Assembly (NCBI GenBank): GCA_022702705.1
Contig: CM040424.1
Span: 75,829,452 to 75,893,451, forward strand
Source: Papilionanthe hookeriana x Papilionanthe teres
Taxonomy: Eukaryota > Streptophyta > Magnoliopsida > Asparagales > Orchidaceae
DNA: 64,000 nt
Direction: 5' to 3'
Part shown: in pieces, positions 1 through 13,500 of the stretch
Layout: every line of letters starts with the position of its first letter
How positions within the stretch are numbered: the first letter of the stretch is position 1
The notes under the pieces: model-generated
Database searches by the model: none
Seen by the model: the letters and a program-made list of their open reading frames with translations, nothing else
What the model was told of the DNA's origin: nothing
Program-made: the position numbers and the translations under genes

Positions 1-1379
1 CCTTTCCTTGACCTCTCGTCCCTAGATTCACCTTGTTTCTTGCGCTCACAACGACACACCTACAGGGGACGTGTAGGTGTGCGTATATAACCTCCTTGGG
101 TTATATATGGGGCCATCAGCGAGGTTGTAAGTGCGGTGGGGACCTGGATGAGACCGCAAAACGAGAAAAATTACGAGAATCATAGAATGGGGCCGCGACT
201 CGGAGACTACGTAGAGTAGAGCGAGAATCACGGAACCGTTCGACCGTCCTCGAGGTTTCTGCTGGCGAAGCCGATCCAATGTTCGTAGGCCTAGTCCTAT
301 TAGTGATAGTCGACCCGTGGACTGAAATGTTTTAAAACAAAAAAATACATATGTTTGAAAAATACAAAATTACCTCCACTACTACACAACCTACTTACCT
401 ACAGTCTTGCTTGCATGAAAACAAAAAAAATGAAATGTATGAAAGTTTATAAAGGTCCACGATTGGCTATTCGAGTCGGGTTAGGATTGCGCTTCGCAGA
501 AAGTCGGTCCAGTAGTCGGCACTCGAGTCCGGACATTAGCACGGCTACCGAGTCCAGAAACACCACCGTGCTTACGGGTCTTTCTTTCCGGAGGCCCATT
601 GGCTTTCTTATGGTTCGCCATGAGTTTAGCGAGTCGTCTGTGGGTTTCTCACGGTGTTTTTTGCGGTTTTCTACGACTTTGTTTTGTTTTCGTTCGTGAC
701 TTTTCTCGAGTTTTCTACGGACGTTTCTTTTCTTTCTTTCCCGACTTTCTTAGTTTTCTTCTGCTGATTTTCTCGCTTACTCGCCGTTTTCACTTCGTTT
801 TTCTTCGTTAAGTTTTCGGACTTTACTTTTCTTTGTACACTGTATAAGCACTTGTTTACGTAGGTTGTTTTCACTTACTACTTACTACTTGCTCTTTTAG
901 ATGCTGACAAATCTAGCTACAGGGAAATAAAAATAAAATAAAATAACGATAAACAGATGCATGTGTACGGGGATAATGAAAGCATACTGATAGCTCTGTG
1001 ACGATCTTTACTTTCCTTCTTGTCATCACTTGTCTAGCATATTTTACTTTTCAAGGCACATACTCATATTGTGCTAGGATGTTTACTTTCGTGCATATAC
1101 TCGCTGCAGCGTGTTTACATTCTCATGTCTTTCTCACCGCTCAACATGTTTTACTTGTCATAGCATGTTACTTCATGCATATTAACGATATGTTCCGTTT
1201 AGCATGACATATCTCTCGTTTAACTTGCTATAACGTGTTCTTGTATCATTGTTTACTTTTTCTTCTTGTCGGTACAACATTTTTGTTTGCTTTTAAAAGA
1301 ATATAAAATTTAGTGATTTAGTTTAATATAAAAAGGTATATAATTTTTGAAAGTAGTTTTGAAAATAGTGTATTTTAAT
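1..1379. other. No gene recognised
   Basis: Repetitive-looking DNA with pyrimidine-rich stretches (600-840). 470-960 loosely resembles 52.2-52.7 kb. The open frames here are short and without domains. If PARG is intact, this lies inside its intron 5. Confidence 0.5.
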
Positions 1380-2240
1380 TTTTTTTTTTTTTGAAAAAAT
1401 GAGACCGCTTGGATCTCATTTGTCCAGTAATTTGCATAATCGTGTCTGGTGTCACAAATGATACACCTTCTCGAAAAAGTAATGTATCTTGCGACGGTAG
1501 ACCCAATCATACGAACTAAAGGACTCGTGACATCCAGTTTGATCTGCGAACCTCTATGTGTGACCGAAATGAGTTCCCTACGCAATAGAAAAACTAGGTA
1601 GGGTTTATTTCTACGCAGGTTCGAAGCTCACCTATAAATGCAGCCCGTATAGTTAATTACATCCGAAATAGTCGGTGTCACTTCAGAAAACTCTCGATAA
1701 TGATTGGTGGTTACGTCTTGAGAATTCGAGGTTTAGGTTTTCATGGTAGGACGTGGAAAAGCAAGTGGGAGTGGCTCGAATGGGAACGATTATTTCATGA
1801 GTCCGAAGGAAGAAAAAGTAGAGGATGTCGCGGATGCGAGACGAACCCCGGTGAGCTCCAAACTATCACATGGTGCGAGTTGCGTTTTGGAGAAGATATT
1901 ATTTAATTGTTTAATCCTGCCGATTTTATTATTTGGGACTTACACTTGCATAATACCTCGATCGTACGAATGCACGCAGAGATATGAGGGTTTACGTCGT
2001 ACCGTACGACAACCTCGGAACCTAAAGCGAGTTAGGACTTGCACTGCGCTGACACGGTTGCACGTAAGCCTAAAGAGAAGAGTGAGGGTTTACGCCGCGA
2101 GGAGCGAACTACCTCGAAGTCACATATGTTGTTATTTAAACTAGAGAGAGTTTTGCTTTGAAGAAGATCATAACTTGTCGATCCAGAGCTCCTCGTTGTC
2201 TTTGCCCACGGAGTCAGGCTCCAAGCTTCTTCGAAGTAAT
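1380..2240. repeat. Four-copy repeat B, copy 1
   Basis: Non-coding repeat with landmarks GATCTGCGAACCTC, AACTCTCGATAATGATTGGTGG and CGGAACCTAAAGCGAGTTAGG. Same orientation as 28705-29610, opposite to 7120-7960 and 52800-53560. Confidence 0.7.
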
Positions 2241-3400
2241 AATCACTAATGTCTAGGTTGAGTGGTTTTGCGAATGTGTTTGATGTTTCGGGTTTTGTTA
2301 TTGTTTTCGGTTTTGCATACGAAGTAAAGTAAATTCTTTGTGAATAAAAGTCTTTGGAAAGTAAAGTGCGATAAAGTAGATAGCGAAATTGCGAGTACTT
2401 AAAATGTAAATGTGATGCACAGGCATCCGCTACCGATGCATGACTAGTATTACGAGTTTCGAATGATTTACGGTGGATTTAAATAAACTTGTCGGAAAAG
2501 TAAACAGAGCGAGAAAACCGAACACGAAAGTCAGAAAATAAAGAAAACAAGTCGTAGAAATCGTAAACAAAACTCGTAGTCACATATGGAAGATCAAGAC
2601 TGAGTATAAGACATTGGAAAAGGTGGGGGCTCAGAGCTGGACTGTGTGTTATCCGACCTTGGATAAGAGTTACCGACCCGACGATCTAAGGAGGTAGTCC
2701 TTAACCAATCCAAGTGACTAACCATGGACCTTTATATATTTTATAAGGACAAAATTCTTTTATTTTCATGCAGAAAGTTGTTTAAGTTTTCATGCGGAGT
2801 TCTTTTAACAAACAAAAGAGATTTTTATTTTTATTTTTGTAAATATTTTGTAAAACAATATAATCAGCGGTTATCACTCTCAATCGTCTTAGAATCTCTC
2901 GACGACTCAAGATCGTCGGAAACACTCTAACCAAGAGTCGGTGAATAATATCGTCGGTCCTTTCATCTCCACTTATGGAGGATCCTCGAGGTAGGAGATA
3001 CTTATTCTAATTATCCCTCGTATCCTTCGTGTATCACACATAAGCATTATTATCATCGCGCTCAGCCACCTAGACCTCGAACTCACACCGGTCCGATGAT
3101 CCGTATGTGGCAAAACAAATGTCCCCATTGTCGGGAGGATTTGAGCGTGATGTTCGAGCTCGAATCCCGTGCAGTCGGGTTTCAATATTGGTTAAGTCAT
3201 CTTAGGGAATTCCACAGTTGATTTAATTAAGGAATGGTGAACCAAGCCTCGGTGCATTCTCTGGTCTGGTGTCTTGATCAGCTTATGAATTAGGGTCAGG
3301 CGTCTAGTTTCACTGTGCATTTGAAGGTTAGGTGGACGGGTTCTCACCAGAGTGTGCTCTGGGTTTAGGAAGTCTGCAGATTAAGGTTAGGTGGGTGACT
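2241..3400. other. No gene recognised
   Basis: Moderately GC-rich non-coding DNA leading into the 61-bp array. No domain on either strand; probably more LTR-type sequence. Confidence 0.45.
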
Positions 3401-3623
3401 CACCTAAGGCGTGCACCTAAGGTTTAGGAAGTTTATGTTGTGGGTTAAGTAAAGGAGGTTTCACCTAAGGCGTGCACCTAAGGTTTAGGAAGTTTATGTT
3501 GTGGTTTAGGTAAAGGAGGTTTCACCTAAGGCGTGCACCTAAGGTTTAGAAAGTTTACGTTGTGGTTTAGGTAAAGGAGGTTTCACCTAAGGCGTGCACC
3601 TAAGGTTTAGGAAGTTTACACTC
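3401..3623. repeat. 61-bp tandem repeat, about 3.6 units
   Basis: CACCTAAGGCGTGCACCTAA recurs at 3401, 3462, 3523 and 3584. Each unit continues with GGTTTAGGAAGTTT and a TTGTGGTTTAGG stretch. Older, diverged units are visible back to about 3300. Non-coding, inside LTR-like DNA. Confidence 0.9.
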
Positions 3624-3899
3624 TAACTTGTGCTTGAAGTGGCTAAGAGTGACTTATCATTCCTCAAATTAAATCAGAAATTCTCCTTTTTGTGACTTAA
3701 CCGTTTTAAACAACAAAATAAAACAAACAAAGAAAACGGAGAAGGCCGGCTCACTTCTAAAACAAGCAAAAGCCAAAAGAGAGGAAAATGCGAGTGAGCC
3801 GGGCCTAAGTCACAATCTCGGGGAACTCCGACGACCGGGGCCGCAACTAGCAAGCCTATGCGGCGACTCATGACCTCACATGACTCGGGGCAATAATTA

Positions 3900-4790
3900 G
3901 ACACTCCAAACAGCGATCCTAAGACTCCTACGACACTTAATTAGCTCCGAGACGGCATTTTGCGGCAATTCTAAACCTCGAAACAGCTCGTAAGCGGCCT
4001 CGAACATCAATTATAAAGTTCAAACAGCACTTATAAGACTCCAAACAACAATTATAAGGCTTCAAACAGCAGCTATGAAGTTCACCCAGCTCCAAACAGC
4101 AATTATGAAGTTCAAACAACAATTATAAGACTCCGAACGGTGATTACGAGGCTCAGAGCAGCAATTATGAAGTTCCCCCATCTCCAAACAGCAATTATAA
4201 GGTCCTAACAGCAATTATATGGCTCCCTATAGCGCTTCTAAACCTCCGAACAGCAGCGAACAACATTTTTAGGCTCCCTACAGCGCTTCTATGGCATTTT
4301 ACAGCGATTCTAATCCTCCAAACAGCAGTTATATTCTTCCAAACATCACTCCCAAGCACTTAAACAGCCAACAACAGCTTTCTACAGTAATTAACAGCTT
4401 CCCCAAACCTCGAACAGATGCTAACAGCACTTAAAAGCCTTACACAGTAGCTAGACAGGGCTAACAGCACTTTCTAAACTCCTAACAGCAGATTTCTGCA
4501 CCTAACAGCCATCCCAAACACTAGACAGCACTTAACAGCACTTCCAGCAGCTTCAAACAGCTAAACAGCTCTTTCTAAGGGCTAGACAGCACTCTCAAAC
4601 AACAGTTTAAGCCTAAACAGCTCACAGCAGCTTTCTACAGCAGATTTTATAGCTTTCCCAGCAGCTTTCTGCAACTATTAAGCCCAAACAGTATCTCCAA
4701 ACACAAACAGCATCCCTAACAGCAACCTAAACATCCAAAAACAGCTTTTCAGTGCTGGACAGCACTTTAAAGCCCCTCACAGCACTCCAA
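3900..4790. repeat. Degenerate array of AACAGC-containing units
   Basis: Dozens of copies of a roughly 20-25 bp degenerate unit around CTCCAAACAGCAATTATAAG, becoming more diverged and shorter to the right. No ORF. It looks like the internal repeat region of a non-coding LTR element. Confidence 0.7.
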
Positions 4791-5091
4791 ACGATACTTT
4801 AAAGCGCTCCAAATTAGCACTTTTAAAACTCCAAAAGACACTTTTAAATAGCCCAAAAGTAGTAATTTTTGAAGCGCCAAAACAGTTACAATGAAAAGCC
4901 AAAACGTTGTTATTATTTGCTTCCAAAATGGTCCCAAAATCATGCATTTAAATAAGCCCAAAACAACATATAAAGATTCCAAGCTATAAGCAAATTAGCC
5001 CAAAAATTATATGAAAACTTCGCAGACGAGCATTTAACACTTAAAATAATCGATCCGACCAAAGAAGAGCATTAGCAGTGTTTTGATTGAA

Positions 5092-5324
5092 GAAGAATTC
5101 ACATACGTACCACTCAACTTCTATGCATTTACATTTCTAACAACTAAACTTTGCCTTTCTTTCATTTATATCAATCAAATCTCTATATAGAATCGAAGTT
5201 ACCACCATTTTAACTTTAAAAAGTGAAATACAACATTTCATGCACATACAAAGTTGTAAAATTGAAACATAGGTGTTAGATATGTAAATATAGAAGAACT
5301 GAGTGGTATCTATGTAAATCTTCC
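5092..5324. repeat. Foldback MITE copy A1
   Basis: The left arm reads CACATACGTACCACTC and the right arm returns as its reverse complement (GTGTTAGATATGTAAATA, GTAAATCTTCC). Member of the palindromic family described under copy A7. Confidence 0.75.
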
Positions 5325-5749
5325 CAGGTAAAAAAAAACAACAATCATATGCTCAAATCAATGTGAAACCTTATTATCACTGGCAAGAGGTACAAGAAGT
5401 GGAGCAAATGTAAGAGGTGATAGAAGAGTATTTTCATTTGCGAGCTTGATGCATAAACGGAACGAGATAAAAGCAAAGGAGAATAAACTTTCGGCTTAAA
5501 CCTCAACGAGAAAATCCTCCTTTCACAAAATATTTGACGGAAATTAAAATGGAGCTTTGCGAGCGGTTCTTGACAACCAAAAGAAGTTTTATATGCATGC
5601 CAATAATTATAAAGCAAATGGAGATTATGAGCTAATCACAAGTATCTCAGAATGGTTACTATGATAAATAAAATTGATTAGCGGTGTCAAGGGAAAAAAA
5701 AAAGCAGTAGAAATCAGTCGAACCTGTTTTAAAATGACTCGAAAATGGA

Positions 5750-6780
5750 AAGCGACTTCTTCATCGTTTGTTGATCTTCGGAATCCTACGATCGAACGAG
5801 GAAGAAGCAGGTAGTTGGAGTTTCGATCGAGTGGAAGGAGTGCAAGGCAGGCGAACGGTTTCGTGCGGTGCAGAGGAGACGCGAGCGGGAGCAGGCTTCG
5901 ATGCTGAGGCGGGTTTGAGCGAATCGAGCGGGTGACCCTCGGTCTCGTGCGCAAGGAAGAAGGCGAGAGGGTTTGTTCCGCGTGAGGGCCTTCAGGCGGC
6001 GGGGCTTCAAGCAGGAAGAAGAAGCGAGTCGGAGAGGAAGGTGGCGAGGGGTTTTTGTCGTGCGGAGGGAGGATGCGAACAGAGAGTGCGGAAGACGGGA
6101 GCGTCGAGTGGGAGAGGCTCTGCAGCTTCGGTGCGGGAGGCGGGATCCAGCCGATCGAACGACGCTTCTGCGCGAGGTCGAGCGGGGCGTGAGGGAGGAG
6201 CGAGCGGAAAGCAGCTCTGTCGAGGGGGCGAGCGGGATTCAGAGCAGGGAGACGGGCGAGGGTTTTTCTGCGCGAGGGAGCGAGGAGGCCAACAGTGCGC
6301 TATATCCGATCCCTCGGAATAAAGCTCCCGCTCGATCCTATAGCCGCGCCCTTCCGTCGTTGAGCGCCAAATTTATTACTTTCCATACAGAAGGAGGTTT
6401 ATTTGGTAAAGGATTAATTTCAAATCAAGCTTAATTAATGTCAAATTAATTGGTTTATTCGAAATTCAAAATTTGAATTTTAAAATCAAATGGCTGAGGT
6501 GTGCAGCCTAATTCGGACCCGAACTAAACCTGAGTCGAGCCCGGATCCGCATCCAGCAAATAAAAAAATGTGCATCGATTTTCGTGCCGTTCGCGCGAGC
6601 GTGGAATCACAGCAATATGGGTATCCTTCCTAGCTAAAATCGACGTCCCGGACGCATCCGTGTGGTCCGTTTCATCATCCGGGATCGTCCAGACAAGTTC
6701 GCCAACGGTCGAGCTAAAAAGTGTCAAATTATGGTGTGCGCGAATTTGAGTCATAAAGGGTTCACCTAAGGCCGTCTGCC
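5750..6780 (-). repeat. GC-rich LTR-like block D, minus orientation
   Basis: A CpG-rich stretch (5800-6360) whose long open frames on both strands are compositional, followed by a module containing GACGCATCCGTGTGGTCCG. Read on the minus strand (GATGCGTCCGGGACGTCGAT) this matches 49150-49180. The parallel supports one repeat family. Confidence 0.5.
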
Positions 6781-7119
6781 CCTATGGGAACTCATTTTTG
6801 GATCCTCTACATGTTAGTCCTTAGCCCTTGCAACAAGGAGTCGAGTGCTTGGGACTACTCATGCGAGGTCTTGCAAAAATGGGTCTAGAGGTGGTTCGAA
6901 GTTCTATGGGAAGTGGGCTCCATGACTAGTCCGCTAGGATGGTCAGTAAGGAATTCCTAAAGCTAGATCCTAGGGTCTAACGTGAAGAAAGTTAAGACCT
7001 CACTAAAAATGAGGTCAACAGCTACTCATGCCACGGTTGCACACACTCACTTGCAATAAAAATAATAAATGACTTGCATGCTCACTTTAACTTAAGACTT
7101 TAAACCTAAACTGCGATTC

Positions 7120-7960
7120 TCGCTACGACGTGGAGTTTGGAGCACGGTGGGCAGCACGACCATCTTCTTCAGCAAAACTCGTGTCGACATCAGCAAAACC
7201 ATTCTTTAGTTTAAATAACAAGCCTTAGGATTTCGAGGTAGTCCGCCTAGTGCGACATAAACCCTCACTTTTTTTTAGGCCTTTGCACAGCCCTCCTGTG
7301 CGATATAAGCTCTAACTCGCTTAAGTTTCCGAGGTTGTCTTCTGATACGACGTAAGCCCTCATGTCTTTCAGGTAGTTTGCATAATCAGACATTGTGCAA
7401 ACGTAATCCCTATGATTAATTTGCAAGATTGAAATTAAAATAAATCCCTTTCCAAAATTCAAAACCCAACCATGGGATAGTCTGGGACGTCCTCGAGGTC
7501 CTCCTCGAGATCTGTGACATCCCCTATCCTTCTCTTTTGACTCAGTAAATGACTCGTTCCACTATCGCGCTTTCACCTATTGGATTTCTCTACTACCAAA
7601 TTTCGTTGAAAACCCTACCTTTTGAATTCGTGAAGATGAAACCCGCGATCTAAATCGATAGTTCTTTCGAGTGACTTCGGTCGTTTGAGTGGTAATTAAC
7701 TATGAGGGCTCGCTCTCATAGGGAGTTTTAAAGACCCTAGATAATATAAACCCTATTTAATTCTTTCGTATTAAATAGGGGAATTTGTCGGTCCACATAA
7801 AGGTTCGCAGACCAGAACGGATGTCATGAATTTTGTGGTTTATTTGATCGAGCGATATTGTCGAGTAGGGTGTCTATTCTTCGGAATAGATACGTTGCTC
7901 GCGATATTACGCTCGTTCATCCAAACTGCTAAACGAATGAGATCCGTCCTTTCTCATTCT
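7120..7960. repeat. Four-copy repeat B, copy 2
   Basis: Landmarks GCACGGTGGGCAGCACGACC, GGATTTCGAGGTAGTCCGCC, TGTGACATCCCCTATCC and AAATAGGGGAATTTGTCGGT. It ends in GAATGAGATCCGTCC. Aligns over about 800 bp with the copy at 52.8 kb. Confidence 0.75.
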
Positions 7961-10423
7961 AATATTTTAAAATTTAAAAATCTTATTTTCAAAACTAATA
8001 TACATAAATTCATTAAATTAAAAAAAAAAAAAGAGAGACGCAGCTCTTAAAGCGGCCGACAAAAACTGAAACACTGAGAAAGAGAATATTTAAATACAAT
8101 TCTACGTTATTAATTGTACTTTGGATCTAGAAGCTATTTCTACTATATTTTTAAAATAACACTTTCTATAATGCATGTATGTAATCGTACTACTGTTCAT
8201 TTCACCGCCATTTCATACTAATGGCAGAACGGAGAGTTGCCGGGACAACCAATCATCACAATCACTCATTCCTACCATGGTTTATTCAGCTTCCTTGAAG
8301 GTTTACTCTTAAGCTTCTGGGTTGAGGGTGATAGATTGTATCACTAGTTCTTTTCTTGAAATATGATTATGATGCAACAAAATATATTATCGTCAAGGAA
8401 TTCCTACATAACAAAGACCATAAGTAAATCAAAACTAATTAAGAGAATATCCAATGCAAACAGCCTTACTCCTAAATTTGGAAATAGCTGTTTTTGAGGC
8501 TCACTTCGTCACCTCCAAATCAATGACGCCAAGCTATCTACTACTCTAGGTCCAATCCTAGATGGCGTATACTGAAGAAAAATAAATTATGGATCAAAAT
8601 GTAGTTAAACAATTAACACGTGGCCTGAGCTAATTTAACATGCATCACTGTATCAACCCATACAACCTAGGGATGGGATGCTTTGTAATTAAGAGCTCAG
8701 TAATAGTAACTTTAGGCAGCCAAAGAATAAAGGGTCTGTCACCTTTAAAAATCCTCAAATTAGAACAATTAACAAATTTCTAATGCTGCAGTCATGTATT
8801 TACCAACTTTCAAGTCATAGATTACATTTTGTCGGACAAATATCTAAAAGATTATGTAAAAAAAAAACTATATAGTTAATGTTTATGCTCTGGAATGTTT
8901 ATGCTCTGGAATGTTTATGCTCTGGAATGTTTATTCAAAAGAATAAAAGTTAAGGGACTTTTGGAACCTTTTTTTTTTAATTCTTTGTTTTTGTTTTCAA
9001 AAAACAAAAAATAAAATGAAAAACATGTTTGTTTGTTTCTTTTTAATCTGTTTATTTTATTTTATTTTTAACAGATTCGTTTTTATTTTTAAAACACAAA
9101 CAAGTAAACACTGGTTTCAGTGCTTTTAAAACAGCTACTCTGTGACAACCCACCAAGCCCAATTCAGACCACGAGCCTTCCTACCACTATCCCCACTTTA
9201 TCACATTTCTCTCTATCTTTCCCCCTTTCAAACAGCACTGCTGTTGTTGCCTTCTTCAACATTGATGTCGATGTCGATGCTTTCTTCAATGCCGACTCCT
9301 CCAACAGAAACTAAGAGCAGGTCTTTGTTCCACAATGGTGCGCCATTCCTTAAAGTACTTACATTAGCTCTCCCAACAAGCTGTTGAAGTTCTTCCTTCT
9401 TCTGCACGACATTGTGACGTGTAGTAGCTTTGACGTTTCAGATCTCATGGAACCGCTTAGAGCGGAAGAGAGACTCGGCAACACAAAGACTTACAACGGC
9501 ATGGCTGGCGAGTCAGATGGCAGGCTTCTCATGGAAAGCGAGAGAGGCATCCGGATCGGAAGATGTCGTGCTTGAACCTCTTTGCACCCCTCTCTCAATA
9601 TTTTTCTTTTACTTTTCTGGTTTAAGATAATATGAGATTTGATGCTAATTATTGAAACTTTTAAATTTTGATTGATATATAAAGATAAAAGTTGTATTTG
9701 CTTTAATTTTGGGAAATTTGATTTTTAGTGCCAAGTGAAAATAAGTATTAGAAAATATTTATGAATAAAAATATTTTCACTTATGACTGAACTGCTGCTT
9801 TAAATTCGTTTTGATTATTTTGGATTTAAATACTTTTTGAACAATGTTGGAACAAATTTCAATCAAAGTTGAGATTATATGCAAAATAAATAAAAGAAAA
9901 ATGAAATTAGACGGATGAAACACGAATCTATGTGTTAATCACTTGATTTCCTGAAGTCATTGTTATTGAATCATGCTGCATATATGTATGAGCTACTTGT
10001 CATTATAATTTCTTCTTCCAAGAAACGGTCATTGATCTAGGAAAGTATATGGATGAAGAAGTATAAACATTTCAATCATGTAATATTTACAGGAAAACTA
10101 TAGCAACATTAGATCAAGAATTATTGGTTTTATCATTTGTCACAAAAGTGGTTCGACACAAGTAATGTTTTTTGTTTTTCCAAACAATTTTTTTTTTTCA
10201 AAAACAGAGAAATCATAAGAGTACCAATCGTATTTTTGTTTTAGGTTAAAACAGAACAATATAAAAACAAAGAAAAATATATATAACAAAAGAAAGTGAT
10301 CCCAAATTCCCACTAAGTTATTAATATGCTTCTTTTGAAGTGACCAGAATAAGAAGGGAAAAGGAGTAGTATAAATAACAAACAACAAGACAATCCCAAT
10401 TCAGAATGTTTAAGAGGGAAAAC
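7961..10423. other. No gene recognised (left of PARG exon 5)
   Basis: AT-rich, apart from a more mixed segment at 9120-9600 whose two overlapping plus-strand frames are short and domain-free. I searched the minus strand for the next PARG exon (catalytic Glu-Glu followed by an IRF-type sequence) and did not find it. Confidence 0.5.
8881..8935. repeat. 16-bp tandem repeat
   Basis: GTTTATGCTCTGGAAT repeated at 8881, 8897 and 8913, followed by a partial unit. Confidence 0.85.
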
Positions 10424-10528
10424 CTGGACACAGCCCATGACAAGAGCACCACCGCCAAAGTATTCATTGGCAAAATCAACTTCAAGAGCTTCATGTTGCT
10501 GGTCTTCTATAAAGCCTGAGGAAAATGC
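10424..10528 (-). CDS. PARG: PARG exon 5 with the GGG signature
   Basis: Residues 249-283 (AFSSGFIEDQQHEALEVDFA, then NEYFGGGALVMGCVQ). Acceptor CTCATAG at 10530/10529. The nearer TTCCTCAG acceptor would break the frame. Donor CAG|GTTTTC. The exon ends exactly at the Gln of the PARG signature; the catalytic glutamates belong to the next exon. Confidence 0.9.
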
Positions 10529-13500
10529 CTATGAGCAAAAGATGCGTTTTAAGTCAACCATTACAAAAGACCAAACAAAATAAAAAACAAAGTGCAGCAT
10601 GAAATGGGGAAATAACTGCATGGAATTCAATAATATCATAAAACATATCAGCGTGAAAACAATTATATGAGAACTGACGAATAAAATGTTCAGTTGGCAT
10701 TGCAGGATATGGAAGAAAGAAAGATGGGAGCTTGTAAATGACCATCTCAAGAAGATTAACAATCTAAGAAAGCCATAAAGTTATTCTTGAGAAAAAACCC
10801 GAAAATATATAGAAAGCACATATTCACGATGAGATGAAAGATTGGTGAAAGATAACGGCTCCATTTCTGTGACACAAACTTCAAATTTCACCTCAAATGA
10901 ACACAAAGGAACTGTAGATTTCTTCCAAAAGGCTGCCTCTGGATAGGAAACAACATTGCCACTCTGCCTGAGAGTAAGAAGTTTCCGTTCAAAAGAGACA
11001 AAACCTTTGGGCATACTTAGACATGTCCTCTCAAAATAGTGAATAAGACACTTGATTTTGTGTTCTTGACTTTGGCTGCAATGAGGATGAATACATCTGG
11101 AAAACAACAAAACAACTGTTTAATCAATGCCGTTTAAATGCCTCAGCACGAATATTAGCTATCATGCTAGAGGCAGGCACAAATCAAGAGATTAAACGAA
11201 CTACTTGTCAAGAGCTTAATAGTTGTTATATCTTGTCATAAAAGAATGATTTTAAAATTGTAGGCAGAATGGCCCTGATAAATCGAAGTATGGACGTGGA
11301 TCTCTCCAATTCTAATGCACCAAGATAATTGCATTACAAGCAATTAATCATAAATAAGAATGCTGATCTAAAAGAGCTCAAACGAACTATCAGCTAAAAA
11401 AATTATGAAGGTTCAGTCAAGCACTTTCAGAATACTGACTAACCAGTACATGGGATGTTCCCAATAAACCCACACACCACATTCCATCCATAGCTCCTTT
11501 TATGTGTCAGCGCAATGTACATATGAGAGCTACAGCACAAATTACTCGAGTTAGGCAAGATTTTTCATGTCCGCTGAAAAAATGAATTTAAAGGTGGCGT
11601 GAAACCATGCCAACAATTAAGCGGATCATACAATTTTTCCCTTAATACAATCTAGAAAGTAGGATTCCACAAAGGCATGTGATGAGAAGCTCAATTTCTA
11701 CACTAAGGGCCCGTTTGGGGCAGCTTATAATTACGGATGGCGTTTTGAAAACGTCGTCACGCCGTTTGTTTCACATGTCTCTCCAGTTTATCGCAAAACT
11801 GCTTTTTCTATTCATTAAACACCACGGCCAAGCACAAATGGCAACAATCAATCCCCGACAATCCAAATTTTGGCTTCTTGCTTAGGATCAAGCAAGTCAT
11901 CTTTCAACATACCTTCAGGAGCAACAACAAAACTGCTTGCACTTTCCATAAAACACTCCACCAATTGAAAAATCTCAATTCTCCTTGTAACCACACACAC
12001 ACACATATACATACATTGTGTAATTGTTGCACATGATGGAAATCAAGAAAAGAGATCTTCAAGAAGAAAAATACCGAGAAATTTGAAATCAAAGAGCCAA
12101 GCAAACTAAATACTTCATGGGTATAAAAATTACTCAATTGTAAAAAAAAAAAATTTCTTTCCAAACAAAAATGTCATGAGCCTACTACAATGAAATAAAA
12201 ATAATGGAATATAAGTCAAGTGAAACTCCAACAGGATAAGGTCAAAATTTGAACATAGACAAAGTAGGAATCAAAGTAGAGATGGGATAATATCAAATAT
12301 TAGTAGAAAATTTAATTTATTTATAACACAACTGACCTAACACGACATTTATAGTAAAGCGTGCCAATCAACTCATGCTTAAACCTAGAAATCTCGTCTT
12401 CAAATTTGATATTGTTCTAGGGCTCCTATAAGGTATTTAGAAAGCGATTTTAGCAAGGAGATGGTTATGGAGTGGGAAAAATGATATTATGTGAGTTTGA
12501 TGGCGTTTAGAATCGGTAGAATGCGAAATCTGCTGTTGGATAGTAGATTCGATGTTGATCGGCAGTTGTTCGGTTGAAAACAATGAGGCGTGACAATACG
12601 ACGTAGTAAGGGGGTCAATGAGGTTCCATCACCTACTCTCGAGCGAGATAAAGACTCGCCACTTGAAAAAGAAAATGGTACAACACTCCAAAAAGCCTAA
12701 AACAGAGAACAAGGTCTCCAAACACAATAACAAAATAAGAATTCTGCTCAGCAAAAAAATAACAACATATAAGTAGTCTCCTGATAGTAAATATCCAAAT
12801 TGAAAATAAAGAAATAGATAATAACTAAAAAAGGAAAATAAATAAATTGAAATAGTTAAACGGGAGTGAAGTTGTGGTTTGTCGATCTCGCAATCGCACA
12901 GTCTTGCGATACTGAGGGAGTTACACAATCGGGATCACGTAATCCCCACTCTAGCGATTATGTGAGAACTCCTGCACGATTCGGCAATAATACAGGACCT
13001 TACAATTGCGGGGTGGGAGATTCCATTTATCGTTCCTGCTAAGCTCCCACGTCAAAACTAGCTACTTAATTCTCAGATATCCTAAATTGAAGAATATATT
13101 TTCATAAATTATATTGAATCACATGTAGAAAAACGATCTACTCAAGATATTATATGTTATTGAGAAAAAATCTAATCTGACATGTTGCATTAATATCTAA
13201 TATTAAATTTAAATTCCAGACAATTTCCTAAGGAATGTATGAGCTTCTAAGGATAAACATCAAACTAGAGACTTAAACGTCAAGTGGAAAAACCTATTAA
13301 GATTTATTGTGATAATAAACTATCATCAACATTGCTTATAATCATGTTTGACATGACTAAATCAAATATGTGAAAGTGAATAGATATTTCATAAAAAAGA
13401 ATAAAAAATTAGATTGATTTGCACCCCATATGTCCTCAAAAAAAAAAAAAAAAGAAAGCTAGCTGATATATCTACCAAATGGTTCAGCAACCCCAAATTC

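Noticed and set aside
3401..3623. CRISPR-like array
   Set aside because: Units are contiguous 61-bp tandem repeats without unique spacers, in a plant nuclear sequence.
5973..6434. 153-codon plus-strand frame, Arg/Glu/Ser/Gly-rich
   Set aside because: It arises from a GC-rich, purine-rich repeat. Overlapping long frames on both strands are compositional and no domain is present.
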